A DNA stretch of 64,000 nt, taken from Denitrovibrio sp. Its GTDB lineage: Bacteria; Chrysiogenota; Deferribacteres; Deferribacterales; Geovibrionaceae. The notes below the pieces were generated by a model that was given only the letters and a program-made list of their open reading frames with translations, was not told the DNA's origin and searched no databases. This document shows positions 8,836 through 17,243 of the stretch, piece by piece (position 1 is the first letter of the stretch; each line of letters begins with the position of its first letter). The position numbers and the translations under genes are program-made. The stretch spans positions 62,001 to 126,000 of the forward strand of contig PKTM01000015.1 of assembly GCA_002869145.1 (NCBI GenBank), given 5' to 3'.

Positions 8836-10129
8836 AAGAATACTCATAGCAGGTGCTGGAGCTATAGGCAGCTTTTATGGCGGCCTCATGGCAAAAGCAG
8901 GATACAATGTAGAGCTTCTAGCCAGAGGACCACATCTGCAGGCTATGCAGAACTCCGGCACGCTGAATATTAAAAGCTGGAAATACGGCGAACCCTCTAT
9001 AAAAGTAAAAGCCGTCAGGGAAGCTGACGGGATTTACGACCTGATTATACTCTGCGTAAAAACTCAGGACACCCTCACCACATGCGCACAGCTTAAAGAC
9101 AGCCTTGCACCGGATGGATGTGTCCTCTCATTTCAAAACGGGGTGGAAAATCCAGACATAATAGCAGGTTTTTTCGGCAGTGAGAGAGTGCTTGCGGCCA
9201 GTCTTTTTGTTGGGCTGTGGATAGACCCGCCCGGAACAGTTAACCACACAGCATCAGGCGACTGCATCTTCGGCGCATGGAGCGACCAGTCAAAAATATT
9301 TGAAAACATCATTAAAGAGATATTCGACCAAAGCGGTATCTCATCAGAAATAAGCAGCGATATCCGCCATACTCTATGGAGCAAACTTGTGTGGAATGTG
9401 GCTTATAACCCTCTTTCCGCACTTCTAGAAAGCACTTGCGGCCCCATGATAAAAAGCGACACCGTCAGACCTCTGATAGAAAATATGGTATTGGAAGTGG
9501 TTGCTGCTGCAAAAATGCACGGTGTGACCATAACAGAAAAAGAGTGGCGTGAGAAAATCGAGCACAGAGATTCTTTAGATAAATACAAAACAAGCATGCT
9601 TCAGGATATTGAGCGCCATAGAAATCCAGAAGTGGACGGCATTCTTGGCCCGGTTATCAGAACTCACGAGGCAAACGGACAGAAAGCACCATACTGTGAT
9701 ACTATTTTGAGATCACTTGAGTTCAAATACGGCGGCAGCTTCATATACTGTCCAAGACTTACCGTGGATATGGTCGTTAAAAAAGATGACTGCATACTTC
9801 TCATTGAAAGAAAAAATGAACCACACGGCTGGGCACTACCCGGCGGATTTGTTGACTACGGCGAATTTGTAGAAGATGCCGCAAAAAGAGAACTTTTGGA
9901 AGAAACAGGAATAGAGGCGGGTGAGATACATCTTTTAGGGGTATATTCAGACCCTGCCAGAGACAAACGAGGGCACACAGCATCTGTAGTCTATTACACA
10001 ACAGCCAAAAGAGACCCTATTGCAGGTGACGATGCAAAGAACGCAAAGTTCTTTACTATAAGGGGACTTCCTGATGATATTGTTTTTGATCACAAAAAAA
10101 TTATCAACGACTATTTAATAAAATCCTAA
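8816..10129 (+). CDS. Ketopantoate reductase-like protein fused to a Nudix hydrolase
   Basis: A two-domain protein. Residues 1 to about 300 look like 2-dehydropantoate 2-reductase (PanE/ApbA): GAGAIGS nucleotide loop near residue 13, CVKTQDT, SFQNGVEN, and the WSKLVWNVAYNPLSAL segment with the catalytic-type Lys. Residues about 309-437 are a Nudix hydrolase, with GG before a complete box (G x5 E x7 REL x EE x G) around 343-365. PanE makes pantoate for coenzyme A synthesis using NADPH. Nudix enzymes cleave nucleoside diphosphate derivatives, so a link to CoA or nicotinamide nucleotides is possible but not shown. There is no stop or start signal at the junction. ATG 8816 lies inside the end of clpC, with a weak ribosome site. 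Confidence 0.8.
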   Translation: MPSHSDKRILIAGAGAIGSFYGGLMAKAGYNVELLARGPHLQAMQNSGTLNIKSWKYGEPSIKVKAVREADGIYDLIILCVKTQDTLTTCAQLKDSLAPDGCVLSFQNGVENPDIIAGFFGSERVLAASLFVGLWIDPPGTVNHTASGDCIFGAWSDQSKIFENIIKEIFDQSGISSEISSDIRHTLWSKLVWNVAYNPLSALLESTCGPMIKSDTVRPLIENMVLEVVAAAKMHGVTITEKEWREKIEHRDSLDKYKTSMLQDIERHRNPEVDGILGPVIRTHEANGQKAPYCDTILRSLEFKYGGSFIYCPRLTVDMVVKKDDCILLIERKNEPHGWALPGGFVDYGEFVEDAAKRELLEETGIEAGEIHLLGVYSDPARDKRGHTASVVYYTTAKRDPIAGDDAKNAKFFTIRGLPDDIVFDHKKIINDYLIKS

Positions 10130-10218
10130 ACACTGTCAGTTACTTTTCACATATTTTTAAAATTATTTTACACTTGTTTTATTGCCAAATTTTGCGATAT
10201 TAATATTAGAGGCTTACA

Positions 10219-10680
10219 ATGACACATAAACAAACCTCTGAAACTAATCGCAGAGACAATATGCGGGTTCAGGCTCGCTTGCATTTCTGTGTTTCAATTA
10301 TTGAGGGCATAAACCAAAAGACTGGGACTTACACCTACGACAAATGTTTCTGCACAACAAGTGCAGACATTTCTCTTGGCGGTATTTGTATCGCACACAA
10401 TGGAGAGCTTAATGTCGGGTTTGACGTGGAGATATCTACTCCAGAGAAGATGACCAGACCTGAATGTATCTCCTGTGAAAAGGCTTTTTTGTATACTAAC
10501 GAGCTGGAACTCCAGCCGATTATAGGAAAAGTAGTCTGGTCCACAGGAAACAGATGCGGCATAAGCTTTAAAAAAATGACAGTAAGAAATGAAAATATTC
10601 TGTCTAAGTTTATTTGGGACGAACACCTCAATGATGTTCGGAGTGTAAAACAGCAGGTAACAAAACAAAGAAAGTTTTAG
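10219..10680 (+). CDS. PilZ domain protein, probable cyclic-di-GMP receptor
   Basis: A 153-residue cytoplasmic protein with a single PilZ domain. The RxxxR ligand motif is seen as RDNMR near residues 12-16, and the second motif DxSxxG as DISLGG near residue 53. Both together are the usual cyclic-di-GMP contact residues, so binding is likely. A CxxC-like pair and further cysteines in the middle are not part of the family core. AGAGG precedes ATG 10219. The partner is unknown; the flagellar genes in this window are 30 kb away. Confidence 0.8.
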   Translation: MTHKQTSETNRRDNMRVQARLHFCVSIIEGINQKTGTYTYDKCFCTTSADISLGGICIAHNGELNVGFDVEISTPEKMTRPECISCEKAFLYTNELELQPIIGKVVWSTGNRCGISFKKMTVRNENILSKFIWDEHLNDVRSVKQQVTKQRKF

Positions 10681-10843
10681 CATGATCTAACCGATTTTCG
10701 TTATTTGAATTTGGTTGCTCACTTGAGAAAAACAATAGATTTGTGTTTTTCAAATCAAATAATGTAGTGTAGATCTGTAAAAAACGATTAATTTATTCTC
10801 AATTAATTATCATCAATAATCAGACTTTTTTAGTCCTTTAGTC

Positions 10844-10872
10844 TTGACTAATTTAATTTTTTAATATATTCT
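10844..10872 (+). promoter_or_regulatory. Candidate sigma-70 promoter of the peroxiredoxin gene
   Basis: TTGACT at 10844-10849 and TATTCT at 10867-10872 with a 17-base spacer, in an A+T-rich gap, followed by AAGGAGAG at 10893-10900 and ATG 10906. A small inverted repeat (ATTAT 10806-10810, ATAAT 10816-10820) lies upstream and could bind a peroxide or iron regulator, but it is too short and A+T-rich to assign. Confidence 0.5.
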
Positions 10873-10905
10873 TTTGAAAAATTACATTTAACAAGGAGAG
10901 TATTA

Positions 10906-11502
10906 ATGAGTTTAGTTACCAAAGCTGCACCATTATTTGAAGCAGAGGCAGTTGTAAACAAAGAATTCAAGCAGGTAAAGCTTGATGGATACAAAGGCAA
11001 ATGGGTAGTTCTATTCTTTTACCCTCTCGATTTCACATTTGTATGTCCAACAGAGATAACAGCACTTTCTGATGCCTATGGCGAGTTCCAGAAGCGTGAC
11101 TGTGAAGTTATCGGCGTTTCCACCGACTCAAAATTCAGCCACCTTGCATGGATAAACACTCCTCGTACTGAGGGCGGTTTAGGCAACATAGCATATCCGC
11201 TTGTTGCAGACTTTACTAAATCTATATCTGAAAGCTACGGTGTTCTTCTTGAGCCTGGAATGGCTCTTCGTGGCACATTTATAATAGACCCTGACGGAAA
11301 AGTTCAGTTTGAGCTTATCCACGATTTAGGTATAGGACGTAACGTTAACGAGATAATCAGAAATCTTGATGCTCTTCAGTTTGTCCGCAAGCATGGCGAA
11401 GTTTGCCCTGCCGGCTGGACACCAGGCAAAGAGACTATGACACCAGATCCTGAAAAAATGAAAGACTACTACAAAAACAATCCAGACGGATGGCAGAAGT
11501 AA
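10906..11502 (+). CDS. 2-Cys peroxiredoxin (AhpC/Prx1 type)
   Basis: Reduces hydrogen peroxide and organic peroxides using a cysteine thiol. The peroxidatic Cys is in FVCPTEI near residue 47, and the resolving Cys is in GEVCPAGW near residue 165. The length (198) and a C-terminal extension ([11 protein letters not shown]) match the typical 2-Cys Prx class. A perfect ribosome site and its own promoter and terminator make it monocistronic. No AhpF-type or thioredoxin reductase gene is adjacent, so the electron donor is unknown. Confidence 0.9.
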   Translation: MSLVTKAAPLFEAEAVVNKEFKQVKLDGYKGKWVVLFFYPLDFTFVCPTEITALSDAYGEFQKRDCEVIGVSTDSKFSHLAWINTPRTEGGLGNIAYPLVADFTKSISESYGVLLEPGMALRGTFIIDPDGKVQFELIHDLGIGRNVNEIIRNLDALQFVRKHGEVCPAGWTPGKETMTPDPEKMKDYYKNNPDGWQK

Positions 11503-11525
11503 CAAGGTAGAGTATATACATAACG

Positions 11526-11559
11526 AAAAAAGGGAACCTCAAACAGGTTCCCTTTTTTT
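11526..11559. terminator. Bidirectional intrinsic terminator after the peroxiredoxin gene
   Basis: A long perfect stem (AAAAAAGGGAACCT / AGGTTCCCTTTTTT, five-base loop) with T-runs in both directions, 23 bases after the peroxiredoxin stop and 5 bases from the end of the opposing permease gene. Confidence 0.9.
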
Positions 11560-11564
11560 ATTTA

Positions 11565-12869
11565 TTAGCTGCCTTTTTTCTTTCTTATATACATCTTTTC
11601 ACCAGCAAAAATAAAAATCAGAAATATTACCGCAGTATATATGATTGTAATATCAGACTGTATCTTCACATAGACGAGCGCTCCAAGCACCACCGCATCT
11701 AACAGCAGCGCTGTTATCAATACCCACGCCCGTGTTTTTACCTCATTTTTCAAATGAGTCAGCAGTCCCCAGTGAACCGCCATATCCATTAAAATATACA
11801 ATATAGCCCCTATTGCAGCAATACGGCTAAGGTCAAAAACAAGAGTAAGCACAATAGCAAATACAATAGTGTATACAAGTGTGTGTTTTTGGATTGAACC
11901 GGGCATGCCGAAGTGACTATGCGGCACAAGCTCCATCTCCGTAAGCATTGCAAGCATCCTGGAGACTGCGAATGCACTCGCAATAACACCTGAAACTGTT
12001 GCTATAACAGCAAACAACACTGTGATGCGCATGCCGTAAACACCAAAAACAGGCCTGGCTGCCTCTGCAAGTGCATAGTCCTTCGCTATTACTATCTCTT
12101 GTATAGAGAGGCTTCCACCAACGGCAAAATAGACAAACATATAAAGCACAAAGCATATACTCAGGGATATAATAATAGCCCTTCCGATATTTTTCTTTGG
12201 TTCTTTAATCTCGGAGCCGCTGTTTGTGATTGTGGTGAACCCTTTATATGCAAGGACACCTAGTGCAGTTGCACCTAGAAATCCTGCAAATCCTGCATCC
12301 GGCGCTTTTGAGGCAGAGAAACTAAACCCTGATGCCCACAAACCGCCTACACCAAGCAGCGCAACACTTCCAATTTTGATAAAAGCTGTAAAAAGAGCAA
12401 CTTTCTGTATCTTTTCATTTCCAGAGACATTGATGATAAAGGCAAATATTAACAGACCTACACCAAGCAGAGAAATTACCATACTGCTTTGAGTGTTGAA
12501 CAGCTGTCCTACGTAGCTACCAAAGGTTCTTGCCACGAGACTTTCATTGATAACCATTGAAAAATACATCAAAAGCGCATGACCGCCTGTAATATACGTT
12601 TCGCCATACGCCTTTTTCAAGAACATAGCAATACCGCCAGCTGACGGGTATTGCGAACTCATCATTACGTATGAATATGCACTGAATCCTGCCACAACAA
12701 AAGCTGCTGCAAAAGCCAGAGGGAAAAGGCTTCCCGCCAGATCAGCTATCTGTCCGGTAAGGGCAAATATACCAGCTCCTATCATAACCCCGGTACCCAT
12801 AGATACCGCACCTGCTAAGGTTAAACTGTTTTTCTTATAATCGTTTGAGTGATTTTCATGTGTATGCAT
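11565..12869 (-). CDS. APC-family amino acid permease
   Basis: A 434-residue inner-membrane protein with about 12 hydrophobic segments. The N-terminal helix carries the family glycine motif GTGVMIGAGIFAL, which in APC transporters surrounds the substrate amino group, and a GSEIKEPKKNIGRAI loop is typical of the cationic/neutral amino acid branch. The substrate cannot be named. The first 15 residues are His/Asn rich (HTHENHSND). No convincing ribosome site precedes ATG 12869. It ends at the terminator shared with the peroxiredoxin gene. Confidence 0.85.
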   Translation of the reverse strand: MHTHENHSNDYKKNSLTLAGAVSMGTGVMIGAGIFALTGQIADLAGSLFPLAFAAAFVVAGFSAYSYVMMSSQYPSAGGIAMFLKKAYGETYITGGHALLMYFSMVINESLVARTFGSYVGQLFNTQSSMVISLLGVGLLIFAFIINVSGNEKIQKVALFTAFIKIGSVALLGVGGLWASGFSFSASKAPDAGFAGFLGATALGVLAYKGFTTITNSGSEIKEPKKNIGRAIIISLSICFVLYMFVYFAVGGSLSIQEIVIAKDYALAEAARPVFGVYGMRITVLFAVIATVSGVIASAFAVSRMLAMLTEMELVPHSHFGMPGSIQKHTLVYTIVFAIVLTLVFDLSRIAAIGAILYILMDMAVHWGLLTHLKNEVKTRAWVLITALLLDAVVLGALVYVKIQSDITIIYTAVIFLIFIFAGEKMYIRKKKGS

Positions 12870-12956
12870 ACTACTTACTATAATGACTATGTCAAATTAT
12901 GCAAACGGGAGCCTAACTAATTATTTCAGAAAAACCAATTCAGCTATATTTACAGA

Positions 12957-13502
12957 CTATTTTACAATTTTTGATATCTCTTTAAACTCTGGTGTGCCGG
13001 CTTTGCCAAGAAGCATAAAAAGCACTGACTCGGCACATGTAACAACAGCGCCTGCTTTCTCCATCATACCGAGAGCTATCTCCCAGTTAAAATCTTACCT
13101 GCTGCAAATAGCATCCGCCGCCACATGAACATTATACCCCTTCTCCAACAGATCAAGCACTGTCTGCAAAACACAAACATGTGCCTCCATTCCTGCAACC
13201 ACAACACTTTTAGCACCTTTCTCTTTAAGTGCCGCCTCGAAAGTCTCCTCGCCGCAGCTTGAAAAGGTAACTTTCTCAATATGCCCATCTATATCCTTTG
13301 CAAGCTCGCCAACTGTGCCGCCAAGACCTTTTGTATACTGCTGTGTGGCTATCACAGGTACACCAAGAACATTTGCACCCTGCACCAGTTTGGAAGTGTT
13401 GGAAAGCATATCCGCATAAATCTCCTGATCCATTGCAACCACAAGCCGCTCCTGAACATCTATAACGACAAGTGCGGTCTCTTCCTTATTTAACTTAAAC
13501 AT
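12957..13502 (-). pseudogene. Isochorismatase-like (YcaC-type) hydrolase with an in-frame stop
   Basis: A cysteine hydrolase-fold protein of the isochorismatase superfamily. The first 135 codons carry VVIDVQ (catalytic Asp), the KVTFSSC region and GMEAHVC (nucleophile Cys). Codon 136 is TAA (13095-13097). The same frame continues with DFNWEIALGMMEKAGAVV and ends at TAG 12957, giving 181 residues in total, the normal family length, and the continuation matches the usual SR-x-x-NWE end of the fold. No frameshift is present. AAGGAG precedes ATG 13502. The substrate is unknown. The truncated product would lack the last helix/strand but keep the catalytic residues. Confidence 0.85.
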
Positions 13503-13530
13503 GTTCTACACTCCTTAATTTTTACTACCG

Positions 13531-13574
13531 TGTGCTCCCAAGATGGCGATAGCTTATATTATCTATAATTTTAA
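13531..13574. repeat. Direct repeat A, copy 1 (44 bases)
   Basis: This 44-base stretch reappears at 13685-13728 with two mismatches. It lies between the isochorismatase-like gene and the HAD gene. The second copy includes the final codons and stop of the HAD gene, so copy 1 looks like a displaced copy of that gene end plus its downstream flank. Confidence 0.85.
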
Positions 13575-13684
13575 ATTATTACTATCGGCTTCTTATTCAT
13601 ACTCCGGCAAAGCCGGAAGCATGCAACGAAGCCTTCGACCCTCCGTCGCCCTGCATACGCAGCTCTGTCGGGCGGGTCGCACCT
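13575..13684. other. Hairpin-rich insert between the direct repeats A
   Basis: A 110-base stretch visibly richer in G+C than its surroundings, between two 44-base direct copies. It holds a TCCGGC-AAA-GCCGGA hairpin (13603-13617), the palindrome CGAAGCCTTCG (13627-13637) and a CGCCC/GGGCG pairing further right. No coding potential is seen. It may be a copy of a dispersed intergenic repeat; that needs a genome-wide search. Confidence 0.5.
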
Positions 13685-13728
13685 TGTGCTCCCATGATGG
13701 CGATAGCTTACATTATCTATAATTTTAA
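13685..13728. repeat. Direct repeat A, copy 2, covering the end of the HAD gene
   Basis: The 44-base partner of 13531-13574 (two mismatches). It spans the HAD stop codon (13717-13719), about 9 bases of coding sequence and 32 bases downstream. Confidence 0.85.
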
Positions 13729-14316
13729 TAATTGCTCTATCTCTTTTATCTTCTCTTCGACATTATCAAAATGGCATACCTGGAGTCCGCTATCTGATGC
13801 CCTTTTTATGTGACCTGCATTGTCATCCACAAAAAGCACCTCTTCCGGCTTTACACCAAAACCGTCACATACTTCGGCAAAAACAGTTATATCCTTCTTC
13901 CCTTTGCCAAGATAATAAGAGTTATAAACCTTTTCAAACAAATGGTAAAAACTGTGCTCTGCATTGAGCTCATCAAGCCAGTTGGTCTGATCGGAAAGGA
14001 TGGCAAGCCTGTATCCGGCATTGCCTATTCGCTCTATCAGCTCAATAACCTTAGGGCGTATTTTGAATCTTTCAAATATTTTTTCACGCATCTGGTGGTA
14101 GCTCATTTTAAATTCGTAGCGCTTTGCCAAAGTTGTCCAGAAGACATTCTCCATGGCTCTGCCGTACATATACCCCGTGTTCCAAAGAACGTCACGAGCA
14201 TCATCAAAAAACAGTTGAGGGTCAAAACCGTGAAAAGAGGCAATATCATTAAGCCCGTTCTCCCACCCCTCTTCTGCTATCACTCCGCCAAAGTCGAAAA
14301 ATACTGCAGTAATCAT
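13717..14316 (-). CDS. HAD-superfamily hydrolase, subfamily IA
   Basis: A 199-residue phosphatase-like protein. Motif I is FFDFGGV (nucleophile Asp, with Gly at the second Asp position as in YihX-like members), motif II is the Ser of LSDQTNW, a Lys-rich GKGKK segment fits motif III, and motif IV is VDDNAGH. The cap would be the alpha-helical segment between residues 15 and 85. The natural substrate is unknown; sugar phosphates are common for relatives. The frame extends to a TTG at 14328, but GGAGG five bases before ATG 14316 favours the latter. The 3' end is duplicated downstream (repeat A). Confidence 0.82.
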   Translation of the reverse strand: MITAVFFDFGGVIAEEGWENGLNDIASFHGFDPQLFFDDARDVLWNTGYMYGRAMENVFWTTLAKRYEFKMSYHQMREKIFERFKIRPKVIELIERIGNAGYRLAILSDQTNWLDELNAEHSFYHLFEKVYNSYYLGKGKKDITVFAEVCDGFGVKPEEVLFVDDNAGHIKRASDSGLQVCHFDNVEEKIKEIEQLLKL

Positions 14317-14372
14317 CCAAGCCTCCAATAGATATAAGATACAATATTAGTCCTGAATGTCAAAGAATGAAG

Positions 14373-14401
14373 TTGAAAAACATACGGCCGTGACCTATCC
14401 T
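14373..14401 (+). promoter_or_regulatory. Candidate sigma-70 promoter of mnmA
   Basis: TTGAAA at 14373-14378, a 17-base spacer and TATCCT at 14396-14401. Transcription would start near 14408, leaving about 25 bases to the TTG start at 14433 with a GGAG at 14423-14426. This supports TTG 14433 over ATG 14421. Confidence 0.45.
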
Positions 14402-14432
14402 AATAACCTAAATTAAAATAATGGAGCATGTT

Positions 14433-15467
14433 TTGAATAAAAAGGTTTTGATTGCGATGAGCGGCGGGGTGGACAGCACACTCACCGCACACATAATGAA
14501 AGAGAAAGGCTATGATGTTATAGGCTGTACCATAAAGTTCTTTGACGAGCAGGAAGAGGCCATCAGAGACGGTGAAAAGGCCGCAAAAGAGCTGGGCATC
14601 GACTGGTACTGGGCTGATTATACCAGTTATTTCAAAGAGGATGTCATGGCGTATTTTATAAGAACATATCTTCAGGGAAAAACACCAAACCCCTGTGCGC
14701 ACTGCAACAGACACGCCAAATTTAACTACCTTTTCCGTGAAATGAAGGCAAAAGGCGCAGATATGATTGCCTCCGGCCACTACGCTAAAAAGGTGAAGAT
14801 AGGCGATCAATACTTCTTTGCAAAAGGCGCAGACGCTATGAAAGATCAGTCATACTATCTATGCCTGCTTAAAGACTACCAGAGAGAAGTAATAGAGTTC
14901 CCGCTGGGTGATATGGAAAAAACCGAAGTAAAGGCTCTGGCGGCAAAACTAGGGCTCTCAGTGGCAGACAAAGAGGAAAGTCAGGACATATGCTTCCTGA
15001 AAGGCGGGGATTACAGGCAATTTCTCGAAGAGAAGCTCGATCCGGCTGCAATAAAGAAAGGGTGGTTCATTAAGGATGGAGAAAGGTTCAAAGAGCACGA
15101 AGGTATAATATATTATACAATAGGTCAGAGAAAAGGACTTGGAATAGGCTACCATGAGCCACTTTTTGTAAAAAGCATAGACGGTAAAACCGGAGATATT
15201 GTCGTTTGCGGCAAAGATGAAGTTACCGGCCGTGGTGTAAAGGTGCACGACATGGTTTTCCCCTCTGAACATGACAGAGTTTTCCGTGCAGAAGTAAGAG
15301 TGCGCTACAGGATGGCTCCTGTGGGCTGCATGGTTGAGATACATCCTGACAACAAGGCAACCATACTTTTTGATAAGCCAGAATTTGCCCCAACACCCGG
15401 TCAGATAGCTTGTGTTTATGAAAATGATGTAGTGAGCTGTGGTGGGTACATTGAATCAGTTTTTTAA
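14433..15467 (+). CDS. mnmA: tRNA-specific 2-thiouridylase
   Basis: Makes the 2-thio group of the wobble uridine in tRNA-Lys, -Glu and -Gln, taking sulfur from a persulfide relay. The PP-loop AMSGGVDST is at the N-terminus. Catalytic cysteines are in NPCAHCNR and in SQDICFL. QSYYLCLL and the YTIGQRKGLGIG segment are family hallmarks. Length of about 344 residues is slightly short but normal for the group. An ATG at 14421 has no ribosome site. TTG 14433 is preceded by GGAG and gives the standard NKKVLIAMSGG start. The gene end overlaps the LarE-like gene. Confidence 0.93.
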   Translation: MNKKVLIAMSGGVDSTLTAHIMKEKGYDVIGCTIKFFDEQEEAIRDGEKAAKELGIDWYWADYTSYFKEDVMAYFIRTYLQGKTPNPCAHCNRHAKFNYLFREMKAKGADMIASGHYAKKVKIGDQYFFAKGADAMKDQSYYLCLLKDYQREVIEFPLGDMEKTEVKALAAKLGLSVADKEESQDICFLKGGDYRQFLEEKLDPAAIKKGWFIKDGERFKEHEGIIYYTIGQRKGLGIGYHEPLFVKSIDGKTGDIVVCGKDEVTGRGVKVHDMVFPSEHDRVFRAEVRVRYRMAPVGCMVEIHPDNKATILFDKPEFAPTPGQIACVYENDVVSCGGYIESVF

Positions 15468-16125
15468 AAAATATAATAATGCTGTAGTGGCACTGAGCGG
15501 AGGCGCTGATTCTGCCGCTGTTCTTATGCTTGCAGTGGAGCATATGGGCGCGGAAAATGTTTCTGCTGCCACATGTATAAACAGCCACGTATTCGCTTCT
15601 GAGATAGAAAACGCTGAAAGTATCTGCAAAAGACTTGGCGTGAAGCATATAAAATTTACGGTGGAATCACCACCTGAATTTTACAAAAATGATAATGACA
15701 AATGCTACTACTGTAAAAAAGCCGTGATGGGAGGTATTTCCTCCATTGAAGGTTTTGATGTGATTTTTGACGGGACAAACGCAGATGATGACGAAAGCGA
15801 CAGACCGGGAAGCCGAGCTGTCAGCGAACTTGGAATAGTTTCGCCCCTTCAGGCAAATGGACTTGGTAAAAAATTTACTCTGGATAAAGTGAAACAGCTA
15901 AGCGGAATAACTTTCAGAGACGAATCATGCAAAGCCACAAGACTCACTCACGAGATAGACGAAGACCGCATGAACAGGGTTGAAGCATTTGAACAGCCGC
16001 TAAAAGATAAAATGCCAGGAATCAGATACCGCATAGATGAGGCGTATGTGTATTTTAAAAAACCACTTATACTGACAAAAAAGGACTTTGTACTTATAAA
16101 TGAGGCTAAACGAACACTCAGATGA
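15439..16125 (+). CDS. LarE-like ATP-dependent sulfur transferase (PP-loop family)
   Basis: A PP-loop ATP pyrophosphatase with ALSGGADSAA near residue 18, RPGSRA after DGTNADDD, a KCYYCKK segment and SCKATR, where the Cys aligns with the sacrificial Cys of LarE (CxA[ST]R). LarE proper supplies sulfur to the nickel-pincer cofactor of lactate racemase. No larA, larB or larC is in the window, so the acceptor may differ. It overlaps mnmA by up to 29 bases and the exonuclease gene by 26. The start is uncertain: GTG 15439, GTG 15442 or TTG 15451, the last with GGTGGG upstream. Confidence 0.75.
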   Translation: MVGTLNQFFKKYNNAVVALSGGADSAAVLMLAVEHMGAENVSAATCINSHVFASEIENAESICKRLGVKHIKFTVESPPEFYKNDNDKCYYCKKAVMGGISSIEGFDVIFDGTNADDDESDRPGSRAVSELGIVSPLQANGLGKKFTLDKVKQLSGITFRDESCKATRLTHEIDEDRMNRVEAFEQPLKDKMPGIRYRIDEAYVYFKKPLILTKKDFVLINEAKRTLR

Positions 16126-16720
16126 AATTCTGGACACACCATTAAGCAAACTCTCTTATGTTATCTTTGATATAGAGGCTACTGGCGCACGCCCTGACCT
16201 TGGCGACAGGATGGTGGAGATAGCTGCATTTATAGTGGAGCCGGGGTTCAGACTGAACAGAAGAAATTATTTTCATTCTCTGGTAAATCCTGAAATAGAT
16301 ATACCCGACAGAGCTTCCAAAATACACGGTTTATCCGCTGCTCAGCTTAAGTCTGCGCCGGATTCGTGCAGTGTGCTTTATGACTTTTTTGATTTCGCAG
16401 GGTCAAGCATACCCGTTGCGCACAGAGCATCAAAAGATCTGTCATACATAAAAAACGAAATGAGCGACTACGGTGTGAAAATGGACTTCAGCCTTTTTGT
16501 GGATACCCTCAGGCTGTCACGCAAACTTTACCCCCGCCAAAAAAACAATCTGGACGCACTCACTGACAGATTTAACATAACCACCAGCACAAAAGCACCC
16601 AGACACAGAGCAACCTATGATGCTGAAAGCACAGCAATCGCATTTTGCATTATGATGAGAAAAGTATTTGAAGACAGGTGCTATACACTTTCTGAATTGC
16701 TGGTATATCTTGGTAAATAA
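16100..16720 (+). CDS. DnaQ-type 3'-5' exonuclease
   Basis: A 206-residue DEDDh exonuclease. Exo I is FDIEATG (Asp and Glu), Exo II is the VAHRASKDLSYI segment with its Asp, and Exo III is HRATYDA (His and Asp). It resembles the proofreading epsilon subunit and PolC-like exonuclease domains, but stands alone. Substrate could be DNA or RNA. It overlaps the LarE-like gene by 26 bases, so it is translated as part of the mnmA operon; no strong ribosome site precedes ATG 16100. Proofreading activity of the replicase is a possible but untested role. Confidence 0.8.
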   Translation: MRLNEHSDEILDTPLSKLSYVIFDIEATGARPDLGDRMVEIAAFIVEPGFRLNRRNYFHSLVNPEIDIPDRASKIHGLSAAQLKSAPDSCSVLYDFFDFAGSSIPVAHRASKDLSYIKNEMSDYGVKMDFSLFVDTLRLSRKLYPRQKNNLDALTDRFNITTSTKAPRHRATYDAESTAIAFCIMMRKVFEDRCYTLSELLVYLGK

Positions 16721-16796
16721 CATCTTTTACTGGGAAAACGTACCAAAGTACTTGTCCCCAGTTACGCAATGAAATATTTTTAAAATAGGTATAAAA

Positions 16797-16821
16797 AAAG
16801 GCGGTCGCATTGACCGCCTTT
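16797..16821. terminator. Intrinsic terminator of the rplM-rpsI operon
   Basis: A perfect stem (AAAGGCGGTC / GACCGCCTTT, loop GCATT). On the reverse strand it is followed by seven T, 22 bases after the rpsI stop. It could also slow transcription from the exonuclease gene on the other strand. Confidence 0.85.
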
Positions 16822-16842
16822 GATATTTTGTAATATTGAATA

Positions 16843-17235
16843 TTATCTTTTTGAGAACTGAGGGGACTTTCTGGCTTTTGGCTTACCAGCCTTCTTCCTT
16901 TCCACAGCTCTGGCATCCCTTGTAAGGAAGCCTTTCTTTTTAAGGGCAGGACGGTTTTCTGCATCGACCTCGCAAAGAGCTCTGGATAAACCGTGTCTGA
17001 TGGCTCCAGCCTGTCCAGTTTTACCGCCGCCTTTCACAGTGATATAGAGGTCAAATTTGCCCTCTACGCCAACTGTAGCAAGTGGCTGCAAGCTGATCAT
17101 GCAAAGAGTATCTCTCTGAAAGTATGCTTCAGGAGCTTTTCCGTTGATAGTTACAACACCTTTGCCCGGTTTAATGAAAACTCTAGCGCAAGATGTTTTT
17201 CTTCTACCTGTTCCGTATATATAGTCAGCCATCAA
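16843..17235 (-). CDS. rpsI: 30S ribosomal protein S9
   Basis: A 130-residue small-subunit protein whose C-terminal tail reaches the P-site tRNA. It starts with YGTGRRKTS, has [14 protein letters not shown] in the middle, and ends in the universal KSPQFSKR tail. It is the second gene after rplM (8 bases apart), the standard L13-S9 pair. The terminator lies directly downstream. Confidence 0.97.
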   Translation of the reverse strand: MMADYIYGTGRRKTSCARVFIKPGKGVVTINGKAPEAYFQRDTLCMISLQPLATVGVEGKFDLYITVKGGGKTGQAGAIRHGLSRALCEVDAENRPALKKKGFLTRDARAVERKKAGKPKARKSPQFSKR

Positions 17236-17243
17236 TAATCTCC

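Noticed and set aside
10727-10751. An A+T-rich inverted repeat after the PilZ gene as a terminator
   Set aside because: The stem is only A/T pairs apart from two and has no following T-run.
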